From NCBI GenBank assembly GCA_947629115.1, contig CANRCL010000080.1, positions 1 to 5,093 of the forward strand: a stretch of 5,093 nucleotides of DNA, read 5' to 3'. Within the stretch, counting starts at the first letter, position 1. Each line of letters begins with the position of its first letter. Positions 1-5,093 of this stretch are shown piece after piece. Origin of the DNA: an uncultured Bacilli bacterium (lineage in GTDB: Bacteria > Bacillota_I > Bacilli_A > RF39 > UBA660). The notes under the pieces were generated by a model. The model made no database searches and was not told where the DNA came from. It was given only the letters and a program-made list of their open reading frames with translations. The position numbers and the translations under genes were made by a program.

Positions 1-302
1 ATTCTTCTTTTTAATAAGTAAATAGTATTACTATCTAAAATGCATTTTAAATCGGTTTCAAAATCATCAAAACTACTAAAATATTTTAAAAAATCTTGGG
101 CTTCTTTAGGAGTAATATTTAAATACATTTTTGCTTCTAATTGAATCATATTTTGATAATCTCGAATTTTTTCTTGCCACTTTTCACTATCTTTTAAACC
201 ATTATTTTCTAAAGCAATTAATTCACAATTAACTTCCCATAATAAATCAGTAAGATTAACGAGTTCATCTAACATATTATCTTCAATTTCATTTAATTCC
301 AT
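1..302 (-). CDS. Third member of a tandem paralogous family, unknown function (partial, 3' end outside window)
   Basis: The reading frame is open from ATG at 302-300 to the window edge, giving about 100 residues with no stop, so the C-terminus is missing. I do not recognise the family. Residues 31-42 (LENNGLKDSEKW) sit exactly where the neighbouring gene 304-1257 has LESENKKDTEEY. The surrounding pattern is also shared: a helical N-terminus, then a charged helix, then an ending around SNTIYLLKRR that parallels SDKYLVKQRV in the neighbour. This supports paralogy. Its ATG lies one base beyond the TAA of the upstream gene, and its likely ribosome-binding site (AGAGGAAGAG) is inside that gene's last codons, so translation is probably coupled. 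The sequence looks cytoplasmic and all-helical, with no signal peptide or membrane segment. Coding status is well supported by frame, spacing and similarity; function is unknown. Confidence 0.85.
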   Translation of the reverse strand, partial: MELNEIEDNMLDELVNLTDLLWEVNCELIALENNGLKDSEKWQEKIRDYQNMIQLEAKMYLNITPKEAQDFLKYFSSFDDFETDLKCILDSNTIYLLKRR

Positions 303-303
303 C

Positions 304-1257
304 TTAATCTCTTCCTCTGCCACTAATAAAATGAACTAAATTTTTATCATTTTGGATATTATTTACAGCCCCATGTACCACTTCATCAGCCTCTTCATTA
401 GTACCCATTACATTAAATACTGCCATATTTAACGTATTTAAATAATTATATCTTTCTTTATCACTTAATAAAAGTAGACCGGCTCTTGTTAATATTTGGG
501 CAATAATTGTCCTAAACCAAACTTCTTTATCAACTTCTTCATTATAAACCTCTAATAAATCATCCATTTCACCATATAAAACTTCATTCATCATTTGGTC
601 TTGTAAAACACTTATTTCATCCATATTTAAATCTTCATCATCAATTTGTAAGTAATACCAAAATAAAGTTTCTGATATTTGAAAATCATTCTTGATAAAT
701 TCATCTTCTAAATGGGAAAAAGAAAATGCTAAACGATATTTATAACATATTAAGTAATCTTTTATATTTTGATATTTTTCATCTTTCATATATAAAGATA
801 ATATTTTTAAGACTGTTCTTAAATAATTTAAACTTACTTGATAATCAAAAAGATATAAATTATTAAATTCTTCATCTAATTCACTTTCATCTTCTTCATC
901 ATCACTTACAAAAGTATTAATTAAAAAATTTAATTTCGCATTAACTCTTTGTTTAACTAAATATTTATCACTACCAATTTTAACTCCTTTTAAAGCATCA
1001 CTCCAACTATAATCTTCATATTGATTAATTAAGAAAGATAACTCATTAATTAAAAATTCATTTTCTTTAATACTTTCATAATATTCATTTTCTTTAATTA
1101 ATAAATCTACTAAAATTTTAAAAGCCATTTTATACTCTTCAGTATCTTTTTTATTTTCACTTTCTAAGTACATTAAATCATTATAAGTATCTAATATTTG
1201 ATGCGTAATATTAAGTAATAATTTAAAATTTTGTAATTCTTCTATGCTTAAATTCAT
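304..1257 (-). CDS. Second member of the tandem paralogous family, unknown function (317 aa)
   Basis: This is a 317-residue, leucine/lysine/glutamate-rich, probably all-helical soluble protein that I do not recognise. Three blocks match the upstream neighbour (1263-2210): LESENKKDTEEY at residues 31-42, FIKNDFQISETLFW at 187-200, and QILTRAGLLLLSDK near 254-267, which parallels KILIRTTILFISEDK there. A strongly acidic patch (SDDEEDESELDEE, residues 118-130) is not present in that paralog. There is no signal peptide, transmembrane segment or obvious catalytic motif. The ATG at 1257 follows the TAG of the upstream gene by 5 nt. The purine-rich AGAAAGAAG just before it, overlapping the upstream gene's end, is a modest ribosome-binding site, so coupling is likely. 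The last codons (GRGRD) carry the ribosome-binding site for the next gene. A scaffolding, regulatory or defence-type role cannot be distinguished from sequence alone. Confidence 0.9.
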   Translation of the reverse strand: MNLSIEELQNFKLLLNITHQILDTYNDLMYLESENKKDTEEYKMAFKILVDLLIKENEYYESIKENEFLINELSFLINQYEDYSWSDALKGVKIGSDKYLVKQRVNAKLNFLINTFVSDDEEDESELDEEFNNLYLFDYQVSLNYLRTVLKILSLYMKDEKYQNIKDYLICYKYRLAFSFSHLEDEFIKNDFQISETLFWYYLQIDDEDLNMDEISVLQDQMMNEVLYGEMDDLLEVYNEEVDKEVWFRTIIAQILTRAGLLLLSDKERYNYLNTLNMAVFNVMGTNEEADEVVHGAVNNIQNDKNLVHFISGRGRD

Positions 1258-1262
1258 TTTAT

Positions 1263-2210
1263 CTACTTCTTTCTTTTAAAGGTTAACACTTGAGGTAATT
1301 CTCTATCTTCCGGAAAATTTTCTAAAGCCTCTAAAATTTGAGTTTCACCACTAGGAATATCCGTAATTTTTTCTTTTATTTCATTTAATAATAGGAATTT
1401 AGTTATTAAACTATCTACCTTATCTTCACTAATAAATAAAATTGTTGTCCTTATTAAAATTTTGGCTAAAGTAACCATTTCTTTAGTATCAATAGTTTCT
1501 AAATTTAAATTATATTGGTCTAAAATAATATTAAGATTAGCATTTAATAATGGTTCAACCTGATTAGTATAAAGTTCTAATAAATCTTTATTAGTTGTTC
1601 CCATTAAACTTGTAATAAGTTGACTTTGCCAAAATAAAGGAGTATTTATTGTAAAATTATTTTTTAAAAAAGGATTTAATATAAAAGGAAATACATAACT
1701 TAAATTATATTTTATTTGAAGTAAAAATTCTTTTATATCATTTAAATTAATATCGTTAAGATATTGATTTAAAATAGTTAATACAGTATTAACTATATCT
1801 TTGCATAAAGATTCATTTAACATGCCATAAAAATCTATAACTGGTGTTCTATTTGTTATGAATTCTCTTAAAGTATTATAGGCTCTTAAACTAATTAATT
1901 CATTAACATTAGCATCATCTTTTATTTTAAATAAAATACTTTCTAAACTAGTATCTTTCGATAATATTGCAAAATAGTCTATAATATCGTAAGTTAAAGA
2001 TTTATTTTTATCAATATCTTTCATTATAGGTATTTCTTCTAAATTAATAATTTTTTGAAGTTCTTCTATTTTGGAAATATATTCTTGAGTATCTTTTTTA
2101 TTTTCAAGTTCTAACTTTTGAAGAGTTTTAATAATGGCCCAAATTCTTTTAGATATATTGGTTAATTCTTTGATATATTGTTCTTCCATCGGTAAATCGA
2201 TATTTGCCAT
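1263..2210 (-). CDS. First member of the tandem paralogous family, unknown function (315 aa)
   Basis: This is the promoter-proximal gene of a three-gene run. The 315-residue product is predicted to be soluble and helical, and I do not recognise it. The blocks shared with the next gene are LELENKKDTQEY (residues 33-44), FLKNNFTINTPLFW (181-194), DLLELYTNQV (209-218) and KILIRTTILFISEDK (250-264). The protein ends in a basic tail (FKRKK). The start at 2210 is preceded at normal distance by AAGAGATG, a reasonable ribosome-binding site, and lies about 20 nt below a near-consensus promoter. A second ATG (codon 8) has no better site. A 19-bp stretch identical to the paralog (2088-2106 versus 1141-1159) encodes the ENKKDT block. 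Low identity outside the blocks implies an old duplication. No enzyme signature is visible. Confidence 0.9.
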   Translation of the reverse strand: MANIDLPMEEQYIKELTNISKRIWAIIKTLQKLELENKKDTQEYISKIEELQKIINLEEIPIMKDIDKNKSLTYDIIDYFAILSKDTSLESILFKIKDDANVNELISLRAYNTLREFITNRTPVIDFYGMLNESLCKDIVNTVLTILNQYLNDINLNDIKEFLLQIKYNLSYVFPFILNPFLKNNFTINTPLFWQSQLITSLMGTTNKDLLELYTNQVEPLLNANLNIILDQYNLNLETIDTKEMVTLAKILIRTTILFISEDKVDSLITKFLLLNEIKEKITDIPSGETQILEALENFPEDRELPQVLTFKRKK

Positions 2211-2220
2211 ATTAACATCT
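2211..2220 (-). promoter_or_regulatory. Ribosome-binding site of the first paralog gene
   Basis: Read on the minus strand, AAGAGATG lies about 5 nt before the ATG at 2210. It is a partial match to the anti-Shine-Dalgarno complement and supports the upstream ATG over the one seven codons later. Confidence 0.55.
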
Positions 2221-2238
2221 CTTTTCTTGTAATTATAT

Positions 2239-2267
2239 ATCTTAAAAAAATAATGTTTTTATGTCAA
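2239..2267 (-). promoter_or_regulatory. Sigma-70/SigA-type promoter of the paralog operon
   Basis: On the minus strand a perfect TTGACA (2262-2267) is followed after exactly 17 nt by TAAGAT (2239-2244). An alternative TATAAT lies further downstream but its spacing (24 nt) is too long. Transcription would start near 2232, leaving about 20 nt before the ATG at 2210. The -35 box directly abuts the T-run of the preceding terminator, so this marks the start of an independent transcription unit. Confidence 0.8.
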
Positions 2268-2268
2268 G

Positions 2269-2294
2269 AAAAAATTGATAGAAAAATCTATCAA
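2269..2294 (-). terminator. Rho-independent terminator, probably of the HD-domain gene
   Basis: Perfect 8-bp inverted repeat TTGATAGA (2275-2282) / TCTATCAA (2287-2294) with a 4-nt loop. On the minus strand it is followed at once by six Ts (2269-2274), while the plus-strand side has no T-run, so it works for leftward transcription. The stem is AT-rich and therefore moderately stable. It lies about 170 nt below the HD gene stop; the MITE-like insertion accounts for most of that gap. It could alternatively be a regulator operator just upstream of the -35 box. Confidence 0.6.
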
Positions 2295-2301
2295 CTGAAA
2301 C

Positions 2302-2309
2302 TTTTAAAT
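2302..2309. repeat. Left target-site duplication of the MITE-like element
   Basis: TTTTAAAT, identical to 2443-2450, immediately outside the left terminal inverted repeat. Confidence 0.65.
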
Positions 2310-2442
2310 GGTGCTTGCACTTTAAGGGGTGATAACTTAAAAATTAAGTATCATCTTTTTTCATGAAAGTATAATTTAAAGTTTAAAAAAAGTTAAAAAG
2401 AAGTGACAAATTATTTTCATCACCCCTTAATGTTTAAGAACC
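2310..2442. mobile_element. MITE-like non-autonomous element, 133 bp
   Basis: The two ends form a 24-bp terminal inverted repeat (2310-2333 and 2419-2442) that matches at 20 of 24 positions. The inner 12 bp, TTAAGGGGTGAT, match perfectly and both ends begin with GG. The element is directly bounded by an exact 8-bp direct repeat TTTTAAAT (2302-2309 and 2443-2450), as expected of a target-site duplication. No transposase is encoded; the longest internal frame with an ATG is about 14 codons. The GG ends and 8-bp duplication recall the ISL3 family of insertion sequences, but that family link is only an inference. The element sits in the gap between the HD gene and the paralog operon and interrupts no gene. 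Confidence 0.75.
2330..2361 (+). terminator. Possible plus-strand hairpin terminator inside the MITE-like element
   Basis: A 10-bp stem with one bulged A pairs TGAT/ACTTAA (2330-2340) with TTAAGT/ATCA (2344-2353) around an AAA loop. It is followed by TC and six Ts (2356-2361). The stem is almost all A/T, so termination may be weak. No plus-strand gene lies upstream in this window; it could simply be an internal structure of the element. Confidence 0.35.
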
Positions 2443-2450
2443 TTTTAAAT
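2443..2450. repeat. Right target-site duplication of the MITE-like element
   Basis: TTTTAAAT, identical to 2302-2309, immediately outside the right terminal inverted repeat. Confidence 0.65.
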
Positions 2451-2465
2451 AAAAATGTCCTAATT

Positions 2466-3056
2466 TTAAATAGTCTTATAATGTTTTGATTTTTGTAATA
2501 TTTTTTCTTGTTCTTTTAAACCAATTAATTTAGGTATAGTTTTAATATTAATGGTTTTAACAGTTATCATTTTATCTGCAAATGACACTATCCATCCCTC
2601 TATATATAATGGTGGAACAATTGTTAAAGGAAACATGTGATTTTTAATTGCATTAGTAATCCTTTTATCAATAATTTCAGGATAATAAATTTGATAATTT
2701 TCAGAAGCCTCTTTTGCATGAACAAAACCATGCATTCTAAAAATGCTTTTTTTAGTCCTTAAACATTCAGGGTATTTTTCATACAACTCTTCACTATATT
2801 GCCATGCTTTAGGATAAAAGTCATGTAATAAACCCGCTATAGCGCATATCCTTTCATTAGCATGTAATTTTCTTGCTATTATAAAACTTTTGAAAGAAAC
2901 AAGTACACAATGATGAAATACAGAATCATCATGATGAATATATAACTTTCTTTTTTCAAATTCTTCGCTTTTTAGTATATCTTTAACATACGAATACCAT
3001 TCGTTAAATAAATTATTGTCTTTTAGAAATAATAATACTTCTTCATCATTTATCAT
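2466..3056 (-). CDS. HD-domain metal-dependent phosphohydrolase (196 aa)
   Basis: This is a cytoplasmic HD-superfamily protein, a family of metal-dependent phosphohydrolases; the substrate is unknown. In 196-residue numbering the candidate metal ligands appear in order: H48/H49 (SVFHHCV), H78-D79 (GLLHDFYP), H109 and H113 (MHGFVHA), H140 (NHMFPLT) and D161 (SFADKM). The HGFxHA and HMxPLTxxPP blocks are, from memory, typical of a conserved Firmicutes HD subfamily. No second domain is fused. The start is placed at ATG 3056 because GAGGAG lies 6 nt upstream of it. The ATG at 3092, 12 codons earlier, has no ribosome-binding site, and those codons hold the GAGGAG itself. The gene is probably monocistronic, with its own extended -10 promoter at 3173-3181 and the terminator at 2269-2294. 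All core HD residues look intact, so an active enzyme is likely. Confidence 0.88.
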   Translation of the reverse strand: MINDEEVLLFLKDNNLFNEWYSYVKDILKSEEFEKRKLYIHHDDSVFHHCVLVSFKSFIIARKLHANERICAIAGLLHDFYPKAWQYSEELYEKYPECLRTKKSIFRMHGFVHAKEASENYQIYYPEIIDKRITNAIKNHMFPLTIVPPLYIEGWIVSFADKMITVKTINIKTIPKLIGLKEQEKILQKSKHYKTI

Positions 3057-3062
3057 TGGTAT

Positions 3063-3068
3063 CTCCTC
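3063..3068 (-). promoter_or_regulatory. Ribosome-binding site that fixes the HD gene start
   Basis: On the minus strand a GAGGAG lies 6 nt before the ATG at 3056-3054. This near-ideal site favours that start over the in-frame ATG at 3092, which is preceded only by A/T-rich sequence. Confidence 0.8.
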
Positions 3069-3172
3069 AAGTCTATATTTATAAAATTTCATTAATGTTC
3101 ATTTAATATTATATTAATAATTCTTTTCTTTTATTTCATAAAAAAAACATCTTATCATTTGCTTACTCATAA

Positions 3173-3181
3173 ATTATATCA
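3173..3181 (-). promoter_or_regulatory. Extended -10 promoter for the HD gene
   Basis: On the minus strand the motif TGATATAAT is a perfect TATAAT preceded by the TGn extension, a combination that can work without a good -35 box; none is seen here. Transcription would start near 3166, giving a leader of about 110 nt with no clear fold or riboswitch that I can recognise. Confidence 0.5.
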
Positions 3182-3183
3182 CG

Positions 3184-3211
3184 AAAAAGCAAACTTTATA
3201 TAGAGTTTGCT
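3184..3211 (-). terminator. Rho-independent terminator of the exported-protein gene
   Basis: Inverted repeat AGCAAACT (3188-3195) / AGTTTGCT (3204-3211), 8 bp, with an 8-nt loop. On the minus strand it runs into a stretch of Ts (3184-3188, the innermost shared with the stem). It lies about 180 nt beyond the TAA of the gene at 3393-4958 and just before the HD gene's promoter, so it separates the two transcription units. Confidence 0.75.
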
Positions 3212-3392
3212 AATTCAAATTGACTTGTAATTTATTTTCATTATAATCATATTTCATCTTGTAAGATCTTAAAAAATTAGAAGTCGAATTAAAATATATA
3301 TTTGAAGTATTTGATGTTGCAATTCGTTTATGAAAAACGGCTCATAATTCTATACCTTTGCCAAAGTACCATTTCTTTGAGTTATATTTTGA

Positions 3393-4958
3393 TTATGGAG
3401 AAAGAACAACTCGAAAACCAGAAGCCCAATCTACTGAACCAGGTCTATTATGAAATGCAAATTGTCCGCTACTACTGCCAAATTCAAAATCTCCACCTCT
3501 AATAAACCATGAACCTTCATCATTAATAAATACTCCTTGGTCACTATACCAACTATTATGTTGCGTATCATTCGCCCAACCATCTTTATATGTATAAAAT
3601 GGTCCCATCTCTCCGGTGGCATCTCCTAATATTCTTTTACTATATGTAGTACCACCACTATCTGATGGATATATATCTACATAATTTTTATAAATACCAG
3701 TTGTAAACAATGTTTCATCATTAAATCCGCTTGCTCCTAAATTTCCTCCCTTATAAGCAGCAACATATTCATATGGACTACCACTCATATCATACACTCC
3801 AGTGATATTACCCGTTGTACTTGCTAAATAACCTATGGAAGTATTGTATGCTTCTGACTTATTTGATGCACTATCACCATAATCTCCAGGGCAATTATTT
3901 TGAATACTAGTTGCTTTTGCACTATATCCTGTTAAAAAGTCCGAATTATTATTTAATCTTACTTCTGTTCCTATGCCATATTTTGAATGAGAAAGATATG
4001 CTACTGCTCCCCATTCGGTATTCTTCATCATATGACTTTCTAATTTTCTTTCATAGTTATAAGATGATAAAAATATATTTTGAACATTATTATCTCGCCA
4101 TGAATAGACATTTGGCTTTATTATTATTCTATTACTGGCTTCTTTATTTTGGTTTGCACCTACTTTTGTCCAATTATTATCAATTGTAAGCGGTTGGCCA
4201 TTATCTCCATCTTGATTATATCCCGCTTTAAATTTGCTTACCCAGATGCCTTTTAAATCTTTATCACCTAAGGTAAAGGCTGGATGAGTATAATAGTTAT
4301 CTAACGTCGCTTCACTTTCATTCATTTTTAGATTTATTTTAACATCTCCAAACTTTACATCTATTATTCTCGTATTATTAATAATATTTTTAGGAGATAT
4401 CAAAATATTATTATCATCAAGTTTTGTAGTTAATTTTGGGGCACTATTGTATTCTTCCGTATTTGCTAAATTCCATATCTTATAACTAAATCTCGGTATC
4501 CATACAAAATAACTTTCTATATCATTCTCATTTATAATATCACCAGTTTTATATGTATAATTTTCTTCGCCTCCATTTTTTGGATTATCTACAAGTATTA
4601 CTGCATTGGCCCATTTCTTATCTGCATAGTCATACCATTTAGTTTTTAAATTTGCATAATGTACTGTTCCATCATTATCTAAAGTTATTGGTATTAATTT
4701 TTTAGTTGTTCCCTCTACATCTAGTACTGGGTCTGCTCCATTAAGTGTTTTATCAACCCAAATATCTTTTAACAAACCAGACTTTTCATATAACTCATCT
4801 ATGGCATCTTGAACATTATCATACTTTCCACCACTTGTTGACTTATCATAAGACACATCTTTACTCTTGATTATTGTTGAAGCAGCATAGACACCGGTAC
4901 AAGATAATATTATTCCAAATACAAATCCTATTACTAATTTATAATTATTCTTAACCAT
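3393..4958 (-). CDS. Exported surface protein with C-terminal SUMF1/C-type-lectin-like domain (521 aa)
   Basis: Residues 1-26 form a signal or anchor segment: a basic start, a hydrophobic stretch about 8-24, and a VYA-AS cleavage-like site. Next, residues 33-60 carry a DVSYD...NVQDAIDELYEK motif also found, from memory, in surface and phage-tail-like proteins. After a linker and mid region, residues about 235-520 look like the formylglycine-generating-enzyme/C-type-lectin fold: GIWVSKFKAGY (237-247), MKNTEWGAVAYLS (311-323), GVYDMSGSPYEYVA (387-400), WFIRGGDFEFGSS (484-496) and the terminal GFRVV (514-518). The only cysteine after the signal region is C356 and the paired C-terminal catalytic cysteines of true FGE are absent, so a binding or adhesion role is likelier than sulfatase activation. 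The C-terminus ends naturally after GFRVVLSP. There is no LPXTG anchor. Expression may be phase-variable (G8 in promoter). Confidence 0.85.
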   Translation of the reverse strand: MVKNNYKLVIGFVFGIILSCTGVYAASTIIKSKDVSYDKSTSGGKYDNVQDAIDELYEKSGLLKDIWVDKTLNGADPVLDVEGTTKKLIPITLDNDGTVHYANLKTKWYDYADKKWANAVILVDNPKNGGEENYTYKTGDIINENDIESYFVWIPRFSYKIWNLANTEEYNSAPKLTTKLDDNNILISPKNIINNTRIIDVKFGDVKINLKMNESEATLDNYYTHPAFTLGDKDLKGIWVSKFKAGYNQDGDNGQPLTIDNNWTKVGANQNKEASNRIIIKPNVYSWRDNNVQNIFLSSYNYERKLESHMMKNTEWGAVAYLSHSKYGIGTEVRLNNNSDFLTGYSAKATSIQNNCPGDYGDSASNKSEAYNTSIGYLASTTGNITGVYDMSGSPYEYVAAYKGGNLGASGFNDETLFTTGIYKNYVDIYPSDSGGTTYSKRILGDATGEMGPFYTYKDGWANDTQHNSWYSDQGVFINDEGSWFIRGGDFEFGSSSGQFAFHNRPGSVDWASGFRVVLSP

Positions 4959-4982
4959 AAGTTAACCATCTACCTTATGGTT
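4953..4982. promoter_or_regulatory. Inverted repeat spanning the start codon and likely transcription start of the exported-protein gene
   Basis: Perfect 9-bp inverted repeat AACCATAAG (4953-4961) / CTTATGGTT (4974-4982) with a 12-nt spacer. The left arm contains the ATG (4956-4958). In the mRNA it could form a hairpin that hides the start codon. However, transcription probably starts near 4978, which would leave only about 5-6 bp of the stem, so a DNA operator overlapping the start site is an equal possibility. The nearest ribosome-binding candidates (GATGG, and AAGG further up) are weak. Confidence 0.5.
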
Positions 4983-4984
4983 TT

Positions 4985-5012
4985 ATTATAAAATATTACC
5001 CCCCCCGGTCAA
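4985..5012 (-). promoter_or_regulatory. Promoter of the exported-protein gene, with G8 tract in the spacer
   Basis: On the minus strand TTGACC (5007-5012) and a perfect TATAAT (4985-4990) are separated by 16 nt. The first eight spacer bases are all G (4999-5006, written as C on the plus strand). Spacing of 16 is one short of the usual optimum of 17, so gain or loss of one G would change promoter strength. The start of transcription would be near 4978, about 20 nt before the ATG. Confidence 0.8.
4999..5006 (-). repeat. Homopolymeric G8 tract (simple sequence repeat)
   Basis: Eight consecutive Gs on the minus strand, continuing after the CC of the -35 box. It is the only such run in a strongly AT-rich window, and it sits between two promoter boxes, the position used by known phase-variable promoters. 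Confidence 0.9.
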
Positions 5013-5013
5013 G

Positions 5014-5028
5014 ACTGAAGCTACTGAA
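5014..5028 (-). repeat. Direct repeat upstream of the exported-protein promoter
   Basis: TTCAGT occurs twice (5014-5019 and 5023-5028) with a 9-bp period, ending one base before the -35 box region. It could bind an activator, but a 6-bp pair can also occur by chance. Confidence 0.25.
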
Positions 5029-5062
5029 AAAGTATACGTAAATTAACAAAAATGTAAAAAAT

Positions 5063-5090
5063 TTGACATTAATATTAAGAATACTATAAA
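5063..5090 (+). promoter_or_regulatory. Divergent plus-strand promoter leading out of the window
   Basis: A perfect TTGACA (5063-5068) is followed after 16 nt by TATAAA (5085-5090). It would transcribe rightward into sequence beyond the window end, back-to-back with the exported-protein promoter, with about 50 bp between the two -35 boxes. No downstream gene is visible to confirm it. Confidence 0.45.
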
Positions 5091-5093
5091 AAA

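Larger units (their letters stand above)
3057..3392. other. Intergenic region between exported-protein gene and HD gene
   Basis: This 336-bp gap holds, in leftward order, an untranslated tail of about 180 bp after the exported-protein gene, its hairpin terminator (3184-3211), the HD gene's extended -10 element (3173-3181), and a leader of about 110 nt. I see no RNA gene. One minus-strand frame between 3216 and 3344 stays open for about 43 codons, but its only ATG opens a 15-codon peptide with no ribosome-binding site, so it is not called as a gene. Confidence 0.6.

Noticed and set aside
2376..2420. Minus-strand mini-frame of 14 codons inside the MITE-like element, preceded by AAGGGG
   Set aside because: The AAGGGG lies only about 2 nt from the ATG and belongs to the terminal inverted repeat; the peptide is very short and low-complexity.
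3302..3502. Plus-strand open frame of 66 codons
   Set aside because: Its 3' half overlaps the well-supported minus-strand exported-protein gene in antisense; it has no ribosome-binding site and no recognisable motif.
3431..3622. Minus-strand open frame of 63 codons
   Set aside because: It is an out-of-frame shadow inside the exported-protein gene, whose frame carries the clear SUMF1-like motifs.
3911..4189. Plus-strand open frame of 92 codons rich in Leu/Tyr
   Set aside because: It lies wholly antisense inside the exported-protein gene; the hydrophobic composition is what antisense reading of Asn/Lys-rich codons yields, and no ribosome-binding site is present.
4900..4902. Cys20 of the exported protein as a lipoprotein lipobox (ILSC)
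   Set aside because: The -2 position is Leu, which fits the lipobox poorly, and a VYA-AS cleavage-like site follows; lipidation is not excluded but is not supported.
1..5093. CRISPR array, tRNA, rRNA or known riboswitch
   Set aside because: No regularly spaced repeats, cloverleaf-like segments or conserved riboswitch cores were seen by eye; the only structured elements are the hairpins and the MITE-like repeat listed.

Overview
The window is about 5.1 kb of very AT-rich bacterial DNA. The genes have strong Shine-Dalgarno or coupled starts, all complete ones stop at TAA or TAG, and the hairpins followed by T-runs look like Rho-independent terminators. These traits, together with a surface protein whose N-terminus (signal segment ending VYAAS, then an NVQDAIDELYEK motif) resembles exported proteins of uncultured gut Bacillota, suggest a low-GC Bacilli or Mycoplasmatota-like gut lineage. 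This assignment is by resemblance only; no search was run. The genetic code (UGA as stop or Trp) cannot be settled here.

Layout: all identified genes read on the minus strand, so transcription runs from right to left. From the right edge: (1) a possible divergent plus-strand promoter at 5063-5090 facing out of the window; (2) a minus-strand promoter with eight consecutive Gs between its -35 and -10 boxes, driving (3) a 521-aa exported protein with a SUMF1/C-type-lectin-like domain (3393-4958), whose transcript probably ends at a hairpin terminator near 3184-3211; (4) an extended -10 promoter and an HD-domain phosphohydrolase (2466-3056, with the start revised on ribosome-binding-site evidence); (5) a 133-bp MITE-like insertion (2310-2442) with 24-bp imperfect terminal inverted repeats directly flanked by 8-bp direct repeats; (6) a hairpin terminator abutting a near-consensus promoter (-35 at 2262-2267, -10 at 2239-2244); and (7) a tightly packed run of three related genes of unknown function (1263-2210, 304-1257, and 1-302, the last cut by the window edge).

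The three left-hand genes are tandem paralogs separated by 5 and 1 nt and are probably one translationally coupled operon. I do not recognise the family. The surface protein is a separate unit. The G8 tract in its promoter spacer makes it a good candidate for ON/OFF or graded phase variation by slipped-strand mispairing, which is the most striking regulatory signal in the window. Nothing in the sequence ties the surface protein, the HD enzyme and the paralog operon into one pathway; each appears to have its own promoter.
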